A stretch of DNA of 57,170 bases from Capnocytophaga leadbetteri. Its GTDB lineage: Bacteria; Bacteroidota; Bacteroidia; Flavobacteriales; Flavobacteriaceae. The translations under genes were made by a program, and so were the position numbers. The stretch lies in the NCBI RefSeq assembly GCF_003054025.1, contig NZ_QBKG01000014.1, forward strand, positions 1 through 57,170. Reading direction: 5' to 3'. Position 1 is the stretch's first letter. Every line of letters begins with the position of its first letter. Below are positions 25,645-34,483 of this stretch, in pieces. The notes beneath the pieces were generated by a model that saw only the letters and a list, made by a program, of their open reading frames with translations, was not told the DNA's origin and did not search any database.

Positions 25645-26172
25645 TCAGTCTTTAGTATTTTCTTCTTTGTCTATCCAACTAGCGTATTTTGGGTAGTTAG
25701 TGGCGGTACGGCGTATGAGGGCTTTCTGCGCCTCGGTCGTATCTTTTAGCTTTTTGGCAGGTATTCCAGCATACAGACTCCCTTGCTCTATATGAGTATT
25801 GGGGGGCACTACAGCGCCCGCTGCTATAATACTGTCGCTTTCTACCACACAGCCGTCCATCACTATGCTGCCCATTCCTATCAGTACATTATCTTCTATG
25901 GTGCAGCCGTGTACTATAGCATTATGCCCTATAGATACATTGTTACCTATAGTAGTAGGGTGTGTTTGGTAGGTAGCGTGGATAACCACTCCATCTTGAA
26001 TATTAGTATTATTGCCTATGCGAATGCTATTAACGTCGCCGCGCACTACAGCGTTGTACCATACGGTGCAATGGTCGCCTAATTGTACATCGCCTGTAAG
26101 GGTGGCGTTTTCAGCAAAAAAGCAACCTTCCCCAAAGGTAGGTTGCTTCCCATTTACTTTCTTTAGTAACAT
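25645..26172 (-). CDS. gamma carbonic anhydrase-like protein (YrdA/PaaY type)
   Basis: 175 aa left-handed beta-helix made of hexapeptide repeats (VQLGDHCTVWYNAVVRGDVNSIRIG, then TIGNNVSIGHNAIVHGCTIEDNVLIGMG). The conserved RGD and the His of VIHATYQT and SIGHNAIVHG match the trimer metal site of gamma-class carbonic anhydrases. Many such proteins have weak or no CO2 hydration activity, so the reaction is uncertain. It is the last gene of the cmk-bioB-DUF3820 run. Confidence 0.92.
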   Translation of the reverse strand: MLLKKVNGKQPTFGEGCFFAENATLTGDVQLGDHCTVWYNAVVRGDVNSIRIGNNTNIQDGVVIHATYQTHPTTIGNNVSIGHNAIVHGCTIEDNVLIGMGSIVMDGCVVESDSIIAAGAVVPPNTHIEQGSLYAGIPAKKLKDTTEAQKALIRRTATNYPKYASWIDKEENTKD

Positions 26173-26214
26173 TTTTTTTGAATTATAATTTTTTAATTAT
26201 CTAACCACTAACGA

Positions 26215-26439
26215 CTAGCGACTAACCACTAACGACTTCGGATTATCAATAATCTCTTGTAGTCCGTTAGTTTTTATCTCGAAAGTAGTAGCTAAAAGCA
26301 TACCCAATTTGCCTTTCGGGAAGCCTTGAGTGCTAAACCACTCCAGATAATGAGAGGGCAAATCGGCTATCATAACACCCTTATATTTACCATAAGGCAT
26401 TGGGGTAGTAATGATTTCTTTTAGAATATCAGGGTTCAT
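26215..26439 (-). CDS. DUF3820 family protein
   Basis: 74 aa. The string MPYGKYKGVMIADLPSHYLE, WFSTQGFPKGKLG and EIKTNGL is the core of the DUF3820 family, short proteins of unknown role found in many bacteria and phages. Cytoplasmic. It lies 17 bases after bioB and 42 before the carbonic anhydrase gene, so it is within the operon. Just after the stop are short direct repeats of CTAACCACTAACGACT type. Confidence 0.87.
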   Translation of the reverse strand: MNPDILKEIITTPMPYGKYKGVMIADLPSHYLEWFSTQGFPKGKLGMLLATTFEIKTNGLQEIIDNPKSLVVSR

Positions 26440-26456
26440 TTAATTAGCAAATCAGT

Positions 26457-27575
26457 TTACGCTAATTTCACCATTTTTTTCTTCTCTTCGTTGCGCTCTA
26501 TCTTATGGTTAGGACGCGTCCATTTAGGGTTTTCTCCTAACGAATGGTACTGCGAGTCAGCTGCTTCTACGGTCTGTGGTTGTGGGTGCGTTTCGAAAGG
26601 CTTTTGTATGCGCATACCCAGTACGCCAAGCATCTGCATATCCTCATTGATGTCAGGGTTAGGGGTAGTCAGTAACTTGTCGCCTGCAAAGATTGAGTTA
26701 GCGCCCGCAAAGAAACACAAGGCTTGTCCCTCTTGGCTCATCTGGGTACGTCCGGCTGATAGGCGTACTTGCGACTCTGGCATCACAATACGCGCTGTGG
26801 CTACCATACGCACCATCTCGAATATATCTACCGGCTTGCAATCTTCTAAAGGAGTGCCTTCTACGGGTACTAAAGCGTTGATAGGCACTGACTCAGGCTG
26901 CGGATTGAGCGTTGATAAGGCTACCAACATACCTGCTCGGTCTTCTAATGATTCGCCCATACCTATAATACCCCCACTACATACGGTGATATTAGTCTTG
27001 CGCACATTGTCAATCGTTTTCAGACGGTCTTCATAGCTACGGGTAGAGATAATCTCTTTGTAGTATTCTTCTGAGGTGTCGAGGTTGTGATTGTAGGCGT
27101 ACAAACCAGCTTCGGCAAGGCGTTTGGCTTGGTTTTCGGTCAGCATACCTAGGGTGCAGCACACTTCCATATCAAGTTTGTTGATAGTACGCACCATTTC
27201 GAGTACTTGCTCAAATTCCGGACCATCTTTTACATTGCGCCACGCTGCCCCCATACACACGCGCGAAGCCCCTGCTGATTTGGCGCGTAGCGCTTGTGCT
27301 TTCACGTGGGTAACGCTCATCATATCGGCGTTGTCTATTTTTACCTCTGTTTCGTAGCGTGCCGACTGCGGACAGTAAGCACAGTCTTCTGAGCAGCCCC
27401 CTGTCTTGATAGAGAGTAGGGTAGAGACTTGCACCGAGTTAGGGTCGTGATACTTGCGGTGAACGGTCGCTGCTTCGTAGAGCAACTCCATTATAGGTTT
27501 GTTATAGATAGCGATAATTTCTTCTTTCGTCCAGTTGTGGCGCGCTCCGCCACAAGAGCAATTGTGTTCACACAT
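26457..27575 (-). CDS. bioB: biotin synthase
   Basis: 372 aa. Radical-SAM enzyme that inserts sulfur into dethiobiotin. The 4Fe-4S motif is Cys61-x3-Cys65-x2-Cys68 in [16 protein letters not shown]. Other marks: [34 protein letters not shown] and [10 protein letters not shown]. The N-terminus has three extra cysteines ([10 protein letters not shown]: 2, 6, 8) before the usual start, a possible metal-binding tag. No other biotin genes are in the window. It lies 16 bases after cmk. Confidence 0.97.
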   Translation of the reverse strand: MCEHNCSCGGARHNWTKEEIIAIYNKPIMELLYEAATVHRKYHDPNSVQVSTLLSIKTGGCSEDCAYCPQSARYETEVKIDNADMMSVTHVKAQALRAKSAGASRVCMGAAWRNVKDGPEFEQVLEMVRTINKLDMEVCCTLGMLTENQAKRLAEAGLYAYNHNLDTSEEYYKEIISTRSYEDRLKTIDNVRKTNITVCSGGIIGMGESLEDRAGMLVALSTLNPQPESVPINALVPVEGTPLEDCKPVDIFEMVRMVATARIVMPESQVRLSAGRTQMSQEGQALCFFAGANSIFAGDKLLTTPNPDINEDMQMLGVLGMRIQKPFETHPQPQTVEAADSQYHSLGENPKWTRPNHKIERNEEKKKMVKLA

Positions 27576-27591
27576 ATTTTTATTTTGTCTT

Positions 27592-28269
27592 TTATTTATT
27601 ATTAACCAAAGATAGTATTTTTTCTACTTGTTGGTCGATGGTTAGGTGGGTGTTGTCGATAACGATAGCATCATCGGCTTTCTTTAGGGGCGACTCTTTG
27701 CGAGTGGTGTCGATATGGTCGCGGTGCTGTATATTGGCAAGCACTTCGGCAAAAGAGGTGTTGTCGCCTTTGCTTTGCAGTTCGTTATAACGGCGCTCAG
27801 CACGTACTTGTTCGCTGGCGGTCATAAATATTTTTAGTTCAGCATCGGGGAATACTACCGTCCCAATATCCCGACCGTCCATCACTACGCCTTTCTGTTC
27901 GCCCATCTTGCGTTGTAGGTTTACTAAGTAAGTGCGTATTTCAGGTTGTTTGGCTATCTCGCTCACCCAATTAGCTACATCTATGCTGCGGATGTCGTTT
28001 TCTATATTTTTACCGTTGAGGTATAACTCTGCGAAGCCTACTTCGGGGTTGTATACGAATTTTATTTCTGACTGTCTGAGGGCTTTCATCAGCGGTTTCA
28101 CCTCGATGCCTGAGGTAGAGGCATAGCCTTTCTCGAGGGCGAGGTAGGTAACGGCGCGGTACATCGCACCTGTATCAATATACACATAGCCTAATGCTTT
28201 GGCTACTGCTTTGGCGGTAGTACTTTTCCCTGTAGAGGAATAGCCATCAATGGCGATAATGATTTTCAT
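27592..28269 (-). CDS. cmk: cytidylate kinase
   Basis: 225 aa. Phosphorylates CMP and dCMP with ATP. P-loop [15 protein letters not shown], then [35 protein letters not shown] (CMP-binding Asp and Arg) and [14 protein letters not shown] 28269 is chosen over a TTG one codon upstream. First gene of cmk-bioB-DUF3820-carbonic anhydrase, with a consensus promoter at 28346-28375. Confidence 0.96.
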   Translation of the reverse strand: MKIIIAIDGYSSTGKSTTAKAVAKALGYVYIDTGAMYRAVTYLALEKGYASTSGIEVKPLMKALRQSEIKFVYNPEVGFAELYLNGKNIENDIRSIDVANWVSEIAKQPEIRTYLVNLQRKMGEQKGVVMDGRDIGTVVFPDAELKIFMTASEQVRAERRYNELQSKGDNTSFAEVLANIQHRDHIDTTRKESPLKKADDAIVIDNTHLTIDQQVEKILSLVNNK

Positions 28270-28345
28270 CAATTTTAAAATTTGAATTAATAAATTAGTG
28301 ACTGTAAATCAGGGTGGTTGAATAAACCGCTCATATTCTACACGG

Positions 28346-28375
28346 CAAAGGTACGAATAATTTGCCAATTAGCAA
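28346..28375 (-). promoter_or_regulatory. cmk-bioB operon promoter
   Basis: Minus strand TTG (28375-28373) within ATTTGCTAATTGG, 19-base spacer, TACCTTTG (28353-28346). Confidence 0.85.
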
Positions 28376-28420
28376 ATATGTCAATCAGCAAATTAGTAGC
28401 TTTTCCTATTATTTAAAATA

Positions 28421-28450
28421 CAAAAAAGCCTCTCCGCTCGGAAGAGGCTT
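28421..28450 (-). terminator. terminator of the second candidate small RNA
   Basis: AAGCCTCT-tccgagcgg-AGAGGCTT (minus strand) followed by TTTTTTG. It lies upstream of the cmk promoter. Confidence 0.88.
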
Positions 28451-28527
28451 GTAGTTGTTCGCTTTTTAAGTGCCTGTTTTACTGCTTGTGTAAAAGGACA
28501 CTGTTGCCAAAATGCCGTCGCATTTCT
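28421..28527 (-). ncRNA. candidate small RNA, about 107 nt, three stem-loops
   Basis: A minus-strand promoter (28534-28562) and the terminator at 28421-28450 frame a short transcript. It can fold into (1) GCC-ataga-AATGC-gacg-GCATT-tt-GGC, (2) AGTG-t-CC-TTTTAC-acaagca-GTAAAA-ca-GG-CACT and (3) the terminator stem. The only ORF is 14 codons (MRRHFGNSVLLHKQ), which overlaps stem 1. The conserved SRP RNA core is absent. It lies between the orphan 337-aa gene and cmk. Confidence 0.57.
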
Positions 28528-28533
28528 ATGGCG

Positions 28534-28562
28534 CAAAATTACAACATTTTTTATTCTATCAA
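28534..28562 (-). promoter_or_regulatory. promoter of the second candidate small RNA
   Basis: TTG (28562-28560), 18-base spacer, TAATTTTG (28541-28534) on the minus strand. Confidence 0.68.
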
Positions 28563-28651
28563 AGAAATTTTTGATTTATCTTTTATGATTTTCATAATGC
28601 TCTTATTATCAGAATTTTTAAGAAATAACTCTTTTTCTTTTCTGAAATCAT

Positions 28652-29665
28652 CTACACCACCATTTTGCAGAGGGTGATACGCTCTGACTCGTCGCTGATA
28701 AATACGTGATTATCCCAAATATCCATAATTCTGAATTTGGAATATCCTCTTGGAAATGTAATATCCAGAAGCTCTAGGTCAGACAATCTCAACAGTTTTT
28801 GGTTTCCTTTCCATTCATCTTTCTTAAAAATTGAGGATAGAATTAGGTATTCTTTTTGGGCGCTGAATTTTCCCCTCAAGCCTTGTTTTTGTGCAAGCTT
28901 TTCTAATTTTTCCTTTCCCCATATTTTTCTCTTGTAGATACCATCTTGGGTGAGTTCGAGGTACCAATAATACTTGAATTGTGATAAGCTGCAAGGATTT
29001 ATCATATCCGCTTCCACGAAGGCATAAATCGAATTATCTTTTATCATAAGGCTGCCTATCTGGGGATAAGAGTAACTAAAATCCATTTTGTGATACATAC
29101 CCTCTGCCCGTCCTAAGGATAGCATAAAATTGCTTCGGACTTTTTCATTTGTAAACACAGGGGTGAGTTGCTTGTCCCAATGCAGCGTATGTGTCTCATT
29201 TTCATAGTGTAGAGAGGTAAAACTATTTGCGGCAAACACCTCTCCGTCTACACGACAAATAATCGGATAAACCCCGTTTTCGCCAAGTGTGGAAATCTCC
29301 GTGATATTCTTTGTGGCACACAAGTTTTCACTTACTACTTCGCACGGTTTCTGCTCAGGAGATGACACCCACCAGACTTTTTTGTCTTCTCCGCTAATAA
29401 TTAAAATATCGGAACCTGTATCCAACAAAACGGGCTTATTCCAGCTTTTCTTTTGTGCGGGAGATGGAATGAATGACCATTGCCCCGCCTTTATCCAAAT
29501 GATACCGTAGCTATTGCCGTCATTGCCGCTGCTCCAGATAACAAATTCGTCTTTTCCTCGTGCAAAATGATTTTTTGCATTTATGGGAGCATATTGATAG
29601 GCACCGTTGCTTAGCTTGAATCCCGTAGTCGTCCACTCTGAAATTTTATCTAATTTTACCTGCAT
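28652..29665 (-). CDS. hypothetical protein, 337 aa, propeller-like
   Basis: Not recognised. No signal peptide or membrane segment. Repeating W-rich beta segments about 40-50 residues apart (EFVIWSSGNDGNSYGIIWIKAG, ILIISGEDKKVWWVSS, SIYAFVEADM, YYWYLELTQDG, FRIMDIWDNHVFISD) suggest a cytoplasmic beta-propeller. The start is preceded by AGGAG (29672-29676), a real Shine-Dalgarno sequence, rare in this window; it overlaps the stop region of the transposase remnant 11 bases upstream. That position may mark an insertion or deletion junction and a gene brought in by transfer. Confidence 0.75.
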   Translation of the reverse strand: MQVKLDKISEWTTTGFKLSNGAYQYAPINAKNHFARGKDEFVIWSSGNDGNSYGIIWIKAGQWSFIPSPAQKKSWNKPVLLDTGSDILIISGEDKKVWWVSSPEQKPCEVVSENLCATKNITEISTLGENGVYPIICRVDGEVFAANSFTSLHYENETHTLHWDKQLTPVFTNEKVRSNFMLSLGRAEGMYHKMDFSYSYPQIGSLMIKDNSIYAFVEADMINPCSLSQFKYYWYLELTQDGIYKRKIWGKEKLEKLAQKQGLRGKFSAQKEYLILSSIFKKDEWKGNQKLLRLSDLELLDITFPRGYSKFRIMDIWDNHVFISDESERITLCKMVV

Positions 29666-29676
29666 AATTTTCTCTC

Positions 29677-29859
29677 CTAATCTCCACAGATATTACAAGT
29701 ACGCGAAAAATCTTTTCCGATTTTATATTTTTTATAACCACATTTGCGACAGCAATATCCATCTTCCCACTTTAAAGAAGCTAGATATTCTTCGCAATCT
29801 AAGTCTGTTTTAAAGCGTTCTGTAAACTCTAAGAGGCTTTGTCCTTTAAATAATTCCAT
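29677..29859 (-). pseudogene. IS1595-type transposase remnant (N-terminal zinc ribbon only)
   Basis: 60 aa (MELFKGQSLLEFTERFKTDL ...) ending after the zinc ribbon CRKCGYKKYKIGKDFSRTC-NICGD. Full IS1595-family transposases are ~250-320 aa and continue into an ISXO2-type DDE domain, which is missing. The frame stops right after the second Cys pair and the orphan 337-aa gene starts 11 bases later. No terminal inverted repeats were identified, so the element is a dead fragment. Confidence 0.75.
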
Positions 29860-30136
29860 AATGCATTAATTCTCAGAGTGCAAATATATGAAATTATTTT
29901 GATACCTCAAAGAATATTTTTCTGGCGTTTGACAATTTATTAGATAGTTATTTTTCGGTAATCTTTCGTCACATACTCGGCTGCGTTAGCTCGCCGACTT
30001 TCCTTCGCTCATCCTTCGCTCATCCTAAAGGGTAGGTATATCCTTTATAAAGGGTAAGTACAAAAGAAAAAAAATCTGAATTAGTAAATTTGCTAATTGA
30101 CAAATTTGCTAATTGGCAAATTATTTTATGTCTTTT
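29860..30136. other. intergenic region with dispersed repeats
   Basis: No ORF. It contains the covarying hairpin repeat (29977-29997), two CCTTCGCTCAT units (30001-30027), an imperfect palindrome GGTATATCCTTTATAAAGGG (30032-30052), and three ATTTGCTAATT-type units before the mreB promoter. Confidence 0.65.
29970..30030. repeat. dispersed hairpin repeat, copy with TCGGC/GCCGA stem
   Basis: cACATACTCGGCTGCGTTAG continues into CTCGCCGACTTTCCTTC and TTCGCTCATCC units. The same sequence occurs inverted at 54548-54580 and 56877-56909, where the stem is TCCGC/GCGGA. The hairpin is 29977-29997. Confidence 0.8.
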
Positions 30137-30167
30137 TTGCTCATCTCAAAAAAAATTCGTAAAATTG
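30137..30167 (+). promoter_or_regulatory. mreB operon promoter
   Basis: TTG (30137-30139), 20-base spacer, TAAAATTG (30160-30167; one mismatch to TAnnTTTG), followed by CACCCGC. It would drive the eight-gene operon up to 39603. Confidence 0.65.
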
Positions 30168-30245
30168 CACCCGCTAAGAATAGTGTCCTAAAAACACTTA
30201 AATAACTGATTATCAAGATATATACATTAATAGAAAGTACATAAT

Positions 30246-31274
30246 ATGGGTTTTTTTGATTTCTTAACAGAAGAAATAGCCATTGATTTGGGTACTGCTA
30301 ACACCCTAATTATCCATAATGATAGGGTAGTAGTGGATAGTCCTTCTATCGTAGCTTTAGATAGAAACACTAAAAAAATTATAGCCGTAGGGCAAGAAGC
30401 GCGCCTTATGCAGGGGAAAACACACCCTAGCATCAGCACTATTCGTCCGCTAAAAGACGGGGTTATCGCCGATTTCGACGCTTCTGAGCAGATGATTAGT
30501 ATGCTCATCAAGAGTATTCCTGCTCTTAAAAAGCGTTTCTTTTCGCCTTCACTCCGTATGGTGGTGTGTATCCCTTCGGGCATTACCGAGGTAGAAACAC
30601 GTGCGGTACGCGAGTCGTGCGAGCGTGTAAACGGAAAAGATATTTACTTAGTACACGAACCTATGGCAGCCGCAATAGGTATTGGGCTCGACATTATGCA
30701 GCCTAAAGGTAATATGATTATAGACATAGGGGGGGGAACTACCGAGATTGCTGTCATTGCACTTGGCGGTATCGTTTGCGATAAGTCTGTAAAGATAGCA
30801 GGGGATATTTTCAGCTCTGATATAGTGCATTATATGCGTACTCAGCACAACCTATACGTAGGCGAAAGTACGGCTGAAAATATCAAAATAACAGTAGGGG
30901 CAGCCATCGAAGATCTCGATTCGCCACCAGAAGATATTATGGTGCAAGGTCGCGACCTGCTAACCGGCAAACCTAAGCAGGTACAAGTGTCGTACCGCGA
31001 AATGGTAAAAGCGTTAGACAAGTCTATTTTGCGTATAGAAGACGCTATTATGGAAACGCTTTCGCAAACGCCGCCCGAGCTTGCTGCCGACATCTATAAC
31101 ACCGGTATTTATATGGCAGGCGGTGGCGCGATGCTACGCGGGTTAGACAAGCGTATTTCGCTCAAAACCGATTTGCCTGTATACGTTGCCGAAGACCCAT
31201 TGCGCGCAGTAGTACGCGGTACCGGTATCACCCTAAAGAATATTAATAAATTTAAGAGTATATTGCTTAAATAG
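30246..31274 (+). CDS. mreB: rod shape-determining protein MreB
   Basis: 342 aa, standard length. Bacterial actin that forms filaments under the membrane and guides lateral wall synthesis. Phosphate-1 motif IDLGTANTLI, phosphate-2 motif MIIDIGGGTTEIAVIALGG, adenosine motif GIYMAGGGAMLRGLD. Near the N-terminus MGFFDFLTEEIAIDLG is typical for the family. First gene of mreB-mreC-mreD-mrdA; its stop overlaps the mreC GTG. Confidence 0.98.
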   Translation: MGFFDFLTEEIAIDLGTANTLIIHNDRVVVDSPSIVALDRNTKKIIAVGQEARLMQGKTHPSISTIRPLKDGVIADFDASEQMISMLIKSIPALKKRFFSPSLRMVVCIPSGITEVETRAVRESCERVNGKDIYLVHEPMAAAIGIGLDIMQPKGNMIIDIGGGTTEIAVIALGGIVCDKSVKIAGDIFSSDIVHYMRTQHNLYVGESTAENIKITVGAAIEDLDSPPEDIMVQGRDLLTGKPKQVQVSYREMVKALDKSILRIEDAIMETLSQTPPELAADIYNTGIYMAGGGAMLRGLDKRISLKTDLPVYVAEDPLRAVVRGTGITLKNINKFKSILLK

Positions 31275-32110
31275 TGAATAAAATCATACAGTTCTTTATT
31301 CGCTCAAGGGACTTTCTAGTGTTTCTGACGCTGTTTTTGGTAGCTATTAGTTTGGTGTTCAAAAGCAATTACTATTCGCAGAGTGCTTATTTGCATTCGG
31401 CTAATGCTATTAGTGGCAAACTCTATGGCTTTTCTAACTATTGGGTGCAGTATTTCAACCTCAGAAGCCAAAACGAGTTGCTCAGCGAGGAAAACCGCAC
31501 GCTTCGCAAAGAGTTATTGCAGCTACAGCAGCAGGTCAGCACTTTATCTCATACCGATTCGCTTACCTTTGCTCACGCTGATACTTTGCGCTTCAAGGTG
31601 CTTACTGCCAATGTGATAAAGAATAGCTTCAGATTGCACAAAAACTATTTAACGATAGACAAAGGTAGCAATGACGGAGTGAAGCAAGATATGGGGGTAG
31701 TGTCGCCACAAGGGATTGTGGGGATAGTTGAGAATACCTCGGGGCGATTTGCTACCGTGCAAAGTGTGCTAAACACTAAATCAGCCCTTAATGCGATGAT
31801 AAAACGCACCCGCCATTTCGGTTCGCTACATTGGGATACCCAAGCACTCAATAAAGTACAGCTATTGGAAGTCCCTAATATAGCGCCTATACAATACGGC
31901 GATACTATAGTAACTGGGGGAATGTCTAACATCTTCCCTAAAGGAATACCTATTGGCAAAATAGTACATTATCAGAAAAGTCAGCATGATAATACTTACA
32001 TTATCGATGTACAGCTTTTTACCGATATGTCTAACCTCGATTATGTATATATTATCGAAGACACCAACCGTACTGCTGTAAAGGCAATTGAAAAACAAAA
32101 CACCAAATGA
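31274..32110 (+). CDS. mreC: rod shape-determining protein MreC
   Basis: 278 aa from a GTG that overlaps the mreB stop by one base. One N-terminal membrane helix (FLVFLTLFLVAISLVF), a coiled coil (~60-95; LLSEENRTLRKELLQLQQQVS), then the two-lobed periplasmic beta domain (TIDKGSNDGVKQDMGVVSPQGIVGIV, GDTIVTGGMSNIFPKGIPIG). It bridges MreB/MreD to the penicillin-binding protein 2 encoded downstream. Confidence 0.96.
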   Translation: MNKIIQFFIRSRDFLVFLTLFLVAISLVFKSNYYSQSAYLHSANAISGKLYGFSNYWVQYFNLRSQNELLSEENRTLRKELLQLQQQVSTLSHTDSLTFAHADTLRFKVLTANVIKNSFRLHKNYLTIDKGSNDGVKQDMGVVSPQGIVGIVENTSGRFATVQSVLNTKSALNAMIKRTRHFGSLHWDTQALNKVQLLEVPNIAPIQYGDTIVTGGMSNIFPKGIPIGKIVHYQKSQHDNTYIIDVQLFTDMSNLDYVYIIEDTNRTAVKAIEKQNTK

Positions 32111-32613
32111 ATCACCCTATAGTAAAAAATACATTTCTCTTTATAGTATTGGTACTGTTGCAGGTGCTTATTTTTAACAATGTAGCTTATTGGGGGTATG
32201 TAAACCCGATGATTTACATCGTTTACCTATTGGCAGCCCCTTATAGAGAGAATAGGGTACCCTATCTGCTGACGGCATTTTTGTTGGGGCTCTGTATAGA
32301 TATGTTTTCTAATACAGGCGGCTTGCACGCTGCCAGTAGTGTGTTTATAGCTTATTGGCGCTCGCCTATCTTGCACCTTGTGTTTGGCAAGAATTTTGAG
32401 TACCAAGAGTTAGACCTTTTGGCCTATCCGTTTACCAAAGTGTTTAGTTATACCACTCTGATGGTGGTGTTACACCACATATTATTCTATTTTTTAGAGA
32501 TTTTCAACTTTAATCACGTACTGATTACCCTTGTAAAAATCATTTGTGCCTCAGTATTCACCATCATTGTTTGTTTGCTATACATTTATCTGTTTAGTAA
32601 AAGTAAAAAATGA
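32107..32613 (+). CDS. mreD: rod shape-determining protein MreD
   Basis: 168 aa, almost all membrane helices (FLFIVLVLLQVLIFNNV, MIYIVYLLAAPY, LLTAFLLGLCIDMFSNTGG, and two C-terminal segments). Overlaps mreC by 4 bases (ATGA), the usual translational coupling. Part of the elongasome with MreB, MreC and PBP2. Confidence 0.94.
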   Translation: MNHPIVKNTFLFIVLVLLQVLIFNNVAYWGYVNPMIYIVYLLAAPYRENRVPYLLTAFLLGLCIDMFSNTGGLHAASSVFIAYWRSPILHLVFGKNFEYQELDLLAYPFTKVFSYTTLMVVLHHILFYFLEIFNFNHVLITLVKIICASVFTIIVCLLYIYLFSKSKK

Positions 32614-34472
32614 GAAAATTTCTGTTGCCATTCATCATATTATTTACAACCATTGTGATAATCTTGCGCTTATTCTTCTTGCAAGTGTTTTATCACGATG
32701 AGAATACTTCTGGTATCGACAATATCGCTATCGAAACGGTATACGACTATCCCGAACGCGGCTATATATACGACCGCAATGGCGAATTGCTGGTCTCTAA
32801 TCAGCCTGCTTATGACGTGATGGTGATACCCAGTGAGGTGAAGAACTTAGATACCCTCGAACTTTGCAGCTTATTAGAACTCTCAAAAGCTGATTTCACC
32901 GAAAAACTACAGAAAGCCAAAGATTATTCGCGCAAAAAACCATCAGTAATAGTGCATCAGCTCTCTAACACCGACTATGCAGTGTTACAAGAGAAGATGC
33001 GCAAATTCGAGGGTTTTTATATACAAAAGCGAATGCTGCGCAGCTATCTGACCCATAACGCGGGTAATGTGTTGGGCTACATCAGTGAGGTAAACGAGTG
33101 GGAACTGAAGAAGAACCCTTATTATCTGGCGGGAGAGCTCATTGGGCGCAGTGGGGTAGAGAAGCAGTACGAAGAGTTTTTGCGCGGCAAAAAAGGGGTA
33201 CAATACTTCCAAAAAGACAAACACAATGCGGCGATAGAGCGTTATAAAAATGGAGCGCTCGACACCTTGCCTATTATGGGGCAACCGCTACAACTGACCA
33301 TAGACATTGGGCTACAGGCTTATGGCGAGCTGCTGATGCAGCACAAGCACGGCGGTATAGTAGCTATCGAGCCTAAGACGGGCGAGATACTCGCTTTGGT
33401 ATCGGCGCCTTCTTTTGACCCCAGTCTGTTGGTAGGGCGCGACCGTTCTAAGAACTACACGGCTCTCTACAATGATTCTATAGGGAAACCTTTATACGAC
33501 CGCACGCTATTGGCGCAGTACCCCCCAGGGTCGCCTTTTAAGGTGGTCAATGCTCTTATAGGGCTGCAAGAGGGGGTAATTACTCCTCAAAGCGTTTTCA
33601 GTTGCGGTGGGGGCTATCGCTACGGGGGGCATATAATGCGTTGCCACTGCGGACGCGGTTCTAATGACCTGCTATACGGTATTGCCCTATCGTGCAACGC
33701 CTATTTTGCCAATACTTATAAGCGGGCTATCGATATGAAAACTTCTTCGGAAGTGGGAATGGAAAAATGGACTGCCCACGTGAAGAGTTTTGGGCTCGGT
33801 AACTTCTTAGGTTCTGATTTGCCTACAGGTACCCCTGGGAAGGTGCCCGACATCAACCTCTACAACAAGCAATACGGCAAAGGGCGGTGGAATGGCACTT
33901 CCAACATCTCGAATGCTATTGGGCAGGGTGAGATACTCACCACCCCTATACAGCTTGCTAATGTAATGGCAGCCATAGCTAATAAGGGCTATTACTACAC
34001 CCCTCACATTGTGAAGAAGATAGACAATAAGGTAACTCCTTTCAAGGAATATACGGTGCCTAAACATACTACCATCGACCCTAAACATTTCGACCCTATT
34101 ATCAGAGGAATGAATATGGCGTACTTAGCCGGTACGGCACGGCGTACGCAGATAGATGGCATAAATATTGCGGCTAAAACAGGGACGGCGGAGAACTTTA
34201 TCAGGGTAAATGGCAAGCGTATGCAGCTAACTGACCACTCTATATTTGTAGCTTTGGCTCCTGTTGAAGATCCTAAGATAGCCATAGCGGTTTTTGTTGA
34301 AAATGGGTATTACGGAGCGCGTGTAGCAGGGCCTATTGCCTCGCTAATGATAGAGAAATACCTGAAAGGAGAGGTATATCGCTGCGATTTTGAGCGACAA
34401 ATGCTCGAAAAGAGTCTCGAACACGAATACCTAAAGCCTTATCTGGGGCAGAAGTTTTATATCAACCAGTAA
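32610..34472 (+). CDS. mrdA: penicillin-binding protein 2 (elongasome transpeptidase)
   Basis: 620 aa. Membrane anchor at 4-20, PBP dimerisation domain (VYDYPERGYIYDRNGELLVSNQPAYDV), then the transpeptidase with Ser308-Pro-Phe-Lys311 (PPGSPFKVVN), Ser361-Cys-Asn363 and Lys523-Thr-Gly525 (AKTGTAEN). It cross-links lateral peptidoglycan. It overlaps mreD by 4 bases. The usual partner rodA is not next to it here. Confidence 0.97.
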   Translation: MRKFLLPFIILFTTIVIILRLFFLQVFYHDENTSGIDNIAIETVYDYPERGYIYDRNGELLVSNQPAYDVMVIPSEVKNLDTLELCSLLELSKADFTEKLQKAKDYSRKKPSVIVHQLSNTDYAVLQEKMRKFEGFYIQKRMLRSYLTHNAGNVLGYISEVNEWELKKNPYYLAGELIGRSGVEKQYEEFLRGKKGVQYFQKDKHNAAIERYKNGALDTLPIMGQPLQLTIDIGLQAYGELLMQHKHGGIVAIEPKTGEILALVSAPSFDPSLLVGRDRSKNYTALYNDSIGKPLYDRTLLAQYPPGSPFKVVNALIGLQEGVITPQSVFSCGGGYRYGGHIMRCHCGRGSNDLLYGIALSCNAYFANTYKRAIDMKTSSEVGMEKWTAHVKSFGLGNFLGSDLPTGTPGKVPDINLYNKQYGKGRWNGTSNISNAIGQGEILTTPIQLANVMAAIANKGYYYTPHIVKKIDNKVTPFKEYTVPKHTTIDPKHFDPIIRGMNMAYLAGTARRTQIDGINIAAKTGTAENFIRVNGKRMQLTDHSIFVALAPVEDPKIAIAVFVENGYYGARVAGPIASLMIEKYLKGEVYRCDFERQMLEKSLEHEYLKPYLGQKFYINQ

Positions 34473-34483
34473 AAAGAGTAATA

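Noticed and set aside
28421-28527. SRP (4.5S) RNA
   Set aside because: The size fits, but the conserved GGAAGNAGCAG-type apical loop is absent.
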